Assembly: GCA_030431525.1 (NCBI GenBank)
Contig: JAUIJC010000004.1
Location: 86,903 to 150,902, forward strand
From: Bacteroidia bacterium
GTDB taxonomy: Bacteria > Bacteroidota > Bacteroidia > Cytophagales > JAAEPT01
Reading direction: 5' to 3'
Length of the DNA: 64,000 nt
In this document: positions 63,323-64,000 of the stretch, one piece after another
Layout of the letters: the number at the start of each line of letters is the position of its first letter
Numbering within the stretch: the first letter of the stretch is position 1
The notes under the pieces: model-generated
Database searches by the model: none
What the model saw: only the letters and a program-made list of their open reading frames with translations
What the model was told of the DNA's origin: nothing
Program-made: the position numbers and the translations under genes

Positions 63323-63766
63323 TTAGGGCATCGGCTCAAATCTTAGAAACCAATTTTCATCTTCTTTGTAAAACTTGACTTGGTTTTTTGAATGTTGTTG
63401 GTAGTTCCAAATGTAATTCTGAAAGTTCTCAAATCGTTCTTCTTCCATTAAGTCTTCGAATTCAAATTTGTAGATCATCAGTCTAGACTTGTATATATTA
63501 TCTGATGCCTCCTCAAATTTATATCCACTTATTCTAAGGGTTTTAAATCTCTCCTCTCTTTCATGATAGATACCGTTCTTTCTATCAGTATATCCAAACA
63601 TTAAGGTATCCCAAATTCCTGCTGGAGTTTCAGTCACTCCAATATAGTTATAGCCCTCATTTTCAATAGCTGTTGCAAATGAAGGCTTTTCGTTTGGATG
63701 GGGTTTTTCCTGTGAACTACAAGAACAAACTACCAATAGAATCAAGATAAATTGAAGAGTCTTCAT
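63323..63766 (-). CDS. Small lipoprotein, unknown function
   Basis: The 147-residue product has a lipoprotein signal (MKTLQFILILLVVCSCSS) with a lipobox-like Cys near residue 16, then a Ser/Pro/Lys-rich linker and a compact domain with aromatic residues. The frame continues upstream to 63826, but that portion lies in the repeat, so ATG 63766 is chosen. It is flanked by two copies of the intergenic repeat in direct orientation. No domain is recognised. Confidence 0.7.
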   Translation of the reverse strand: MKTLQFILILLVVCSCSSQEKPHPNEKPSFATAIENEGYNYIGVTETPAGIWDTLMFGYTDRKNGIYHEREERFKTLRISGYKFEEASDNIYKSRLMIYKFEFEDLMEEERFENFQNYIWNYQQHSKNQVKFYKEDENWFLRFEPMP

Positions 63767-63785
63767 ATTGTTTATATTTTCCATG

Positions 63786-63895
63786 CTCTGGTTCGAGAGT
63801 TCATCGAAGCACTCTCGGACCCACAACCGTTCAAGTCTCCCAACTTGAATTCAAATAAACAGGAAATACAAATATTGTCATTAGAAGGATATAGT
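63786..63895. repeat. Long palindromic intergenic repeat, truncated copy
   Basis: It matches the first 110 bp of the repeat at 63100 (CTCTGGTTCGAGAGTT through TTAGAAGGA) with scattered changes. It then stops at the beginning of the insertion sequence, so its right half is presumably displaced beyond the window. Confidence 0.85.
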
Positions 63896-64000
63896 TCCCC
63901 CTGAAATTTGGACCACAGGTTAAGTTAAGTTTCAAGTAACTTTATGACCTATGTCCAAGCGCAGAAAATTCACGTCGGAATTCAAGACAAAAGTAGTCTT
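63896..64000 (+). mobile_element. Left end of an IS3-family-like insertion sequence (truncated by the window)
   Basis: The sequence TTCCCCCTGAAATTTGGACC at 63895-63915 resembles terminal repeats of IS3-group elements, and a transposase orfA-like gene begins 55 bp inside. The left boundary is set by loss of similarity to the repeat copy at 63100. The other end is outside the window. Confidence 0.75.
63951..64000 (+). CDS. IS3-type transposase orfA, N-terminal fragment (runs off window)
   Basis: Only the first 16-17 residues are visible: MSKRRKFTSEFKTKVV. This is the typical start of the helix-turn-helix OrfA of IS3-family elements (RRKF(T/S)xEFKxKV). OrfA binds the IS ends, and with OrfB (by frameshifting) forms the transposase. 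The rest lies beyond 64000. Confidence 0.85.
   Translation, partial: MSKRRKFTSEFKTKVV

Noticed and set aside
63145..63339. 64-residue open frame in the right-end repeat
   Set aside because: It is contained in the palindromic repeat and has no coding features.

Overview
The window comes from a member of the Bacteroidota, most likely a marine or otherwise salt-exposed Cytophagales-type bacterium. The evidence is a giant protein ending in a gliding-motility/type IX secretion (T9SS) type B sorting domain, a PorP/SprF partner, two T9SS type A sorted proteins, Bacteroidota-style promoter boxes (TAnnTTTG) with almost no Shine-Dalgarno sequences, and a complete ectoine/5-hydroxyectoine cassette. The genus cannot be fixed from sequence alone. 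No rRNA, tRNA or CRISPR array was found.

Layout: 1-9.2 kb holds an unknown membrane coiled-coil protein, a methyltransferase, apaG, a PaaE-like ferredoxin reductase, a DUF6150 protein, a hybrid histidine kinase and a coiled-coil/TPR secreted protein. 9.2-13 kb holds mdh, an outer-membrane-like protein and an ydcF/mscS pair. 13.1-27.4 kb is a surface-adhesion locus: a dockerin-like secreted protein, a 3139-residue repeat adhesin, a PorP/SprF protein and an OmpA/LysM anchor protein. 27.4-40.2 kb is mostly housekeeping (AraC regulator, NUDIX, rnhB, gcvT, comB, lipB, manA, pgi, yraN, a class A PBP), interrupted by a REP-associated tyrosine transposase with its REP-like palindromes. 40.4-46.2 kb has a MORN/YwqK-like protein, a phytoene-synthase-like protein without its aspartate motifs, mlaFE, an SDR and a MaoC hydratase. 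46.5-51.7 kb is marR-ectABCD plus a convergent sodium/solute symporter. 51.8-54.5 kb is a translationally coupled photolyase operon. 54.7-64 kb is mixed accessory DNA: a methionine aminopeptidase, queA, a STAS-like protein, a CPCC protein, an oxidoreductase with a Crp/Fnr regulator, a T9SS beta-propeller protein, a second Crp/Fnr regulator, small unknown proteins, and a repeat family interrupted by an IS3-type element at the right edge.

How genes work together: the ectoine cassette makes and hydroxylates a compatible solute from aspartate semialdehyde-derived diaminobutyrate, and the adjacent symporter may import such solutes. The adhesin, PorP/SprF and OmpA-LysM genes form a typical T9SS/gliding cluster in which the giant protein is exported and the OmpA/LysM protein ties the assembly to peptidoglycan. 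The photolyase operon pairs two light-dependent flavoproteins with a DUF2256 zinc-finger protein.

The observations most worth pursuing are: (1) REP cores beside the RAYT gene nested inside unrelated long palindromes, one arm of which is a perfect inverted copy of the 3' end of manA; (2) a phytoene/squalene-synthase homologue in which both Asp-rich catalytic motifs are lost; (3) a bacterial FeS-type cryptochrome/photolyase in which all four [4Fe-4S] cysteine positions are replaced; (4) several families of intergenic hairpin repeats, including heptamer-word hairpins and a two-hairpin family.
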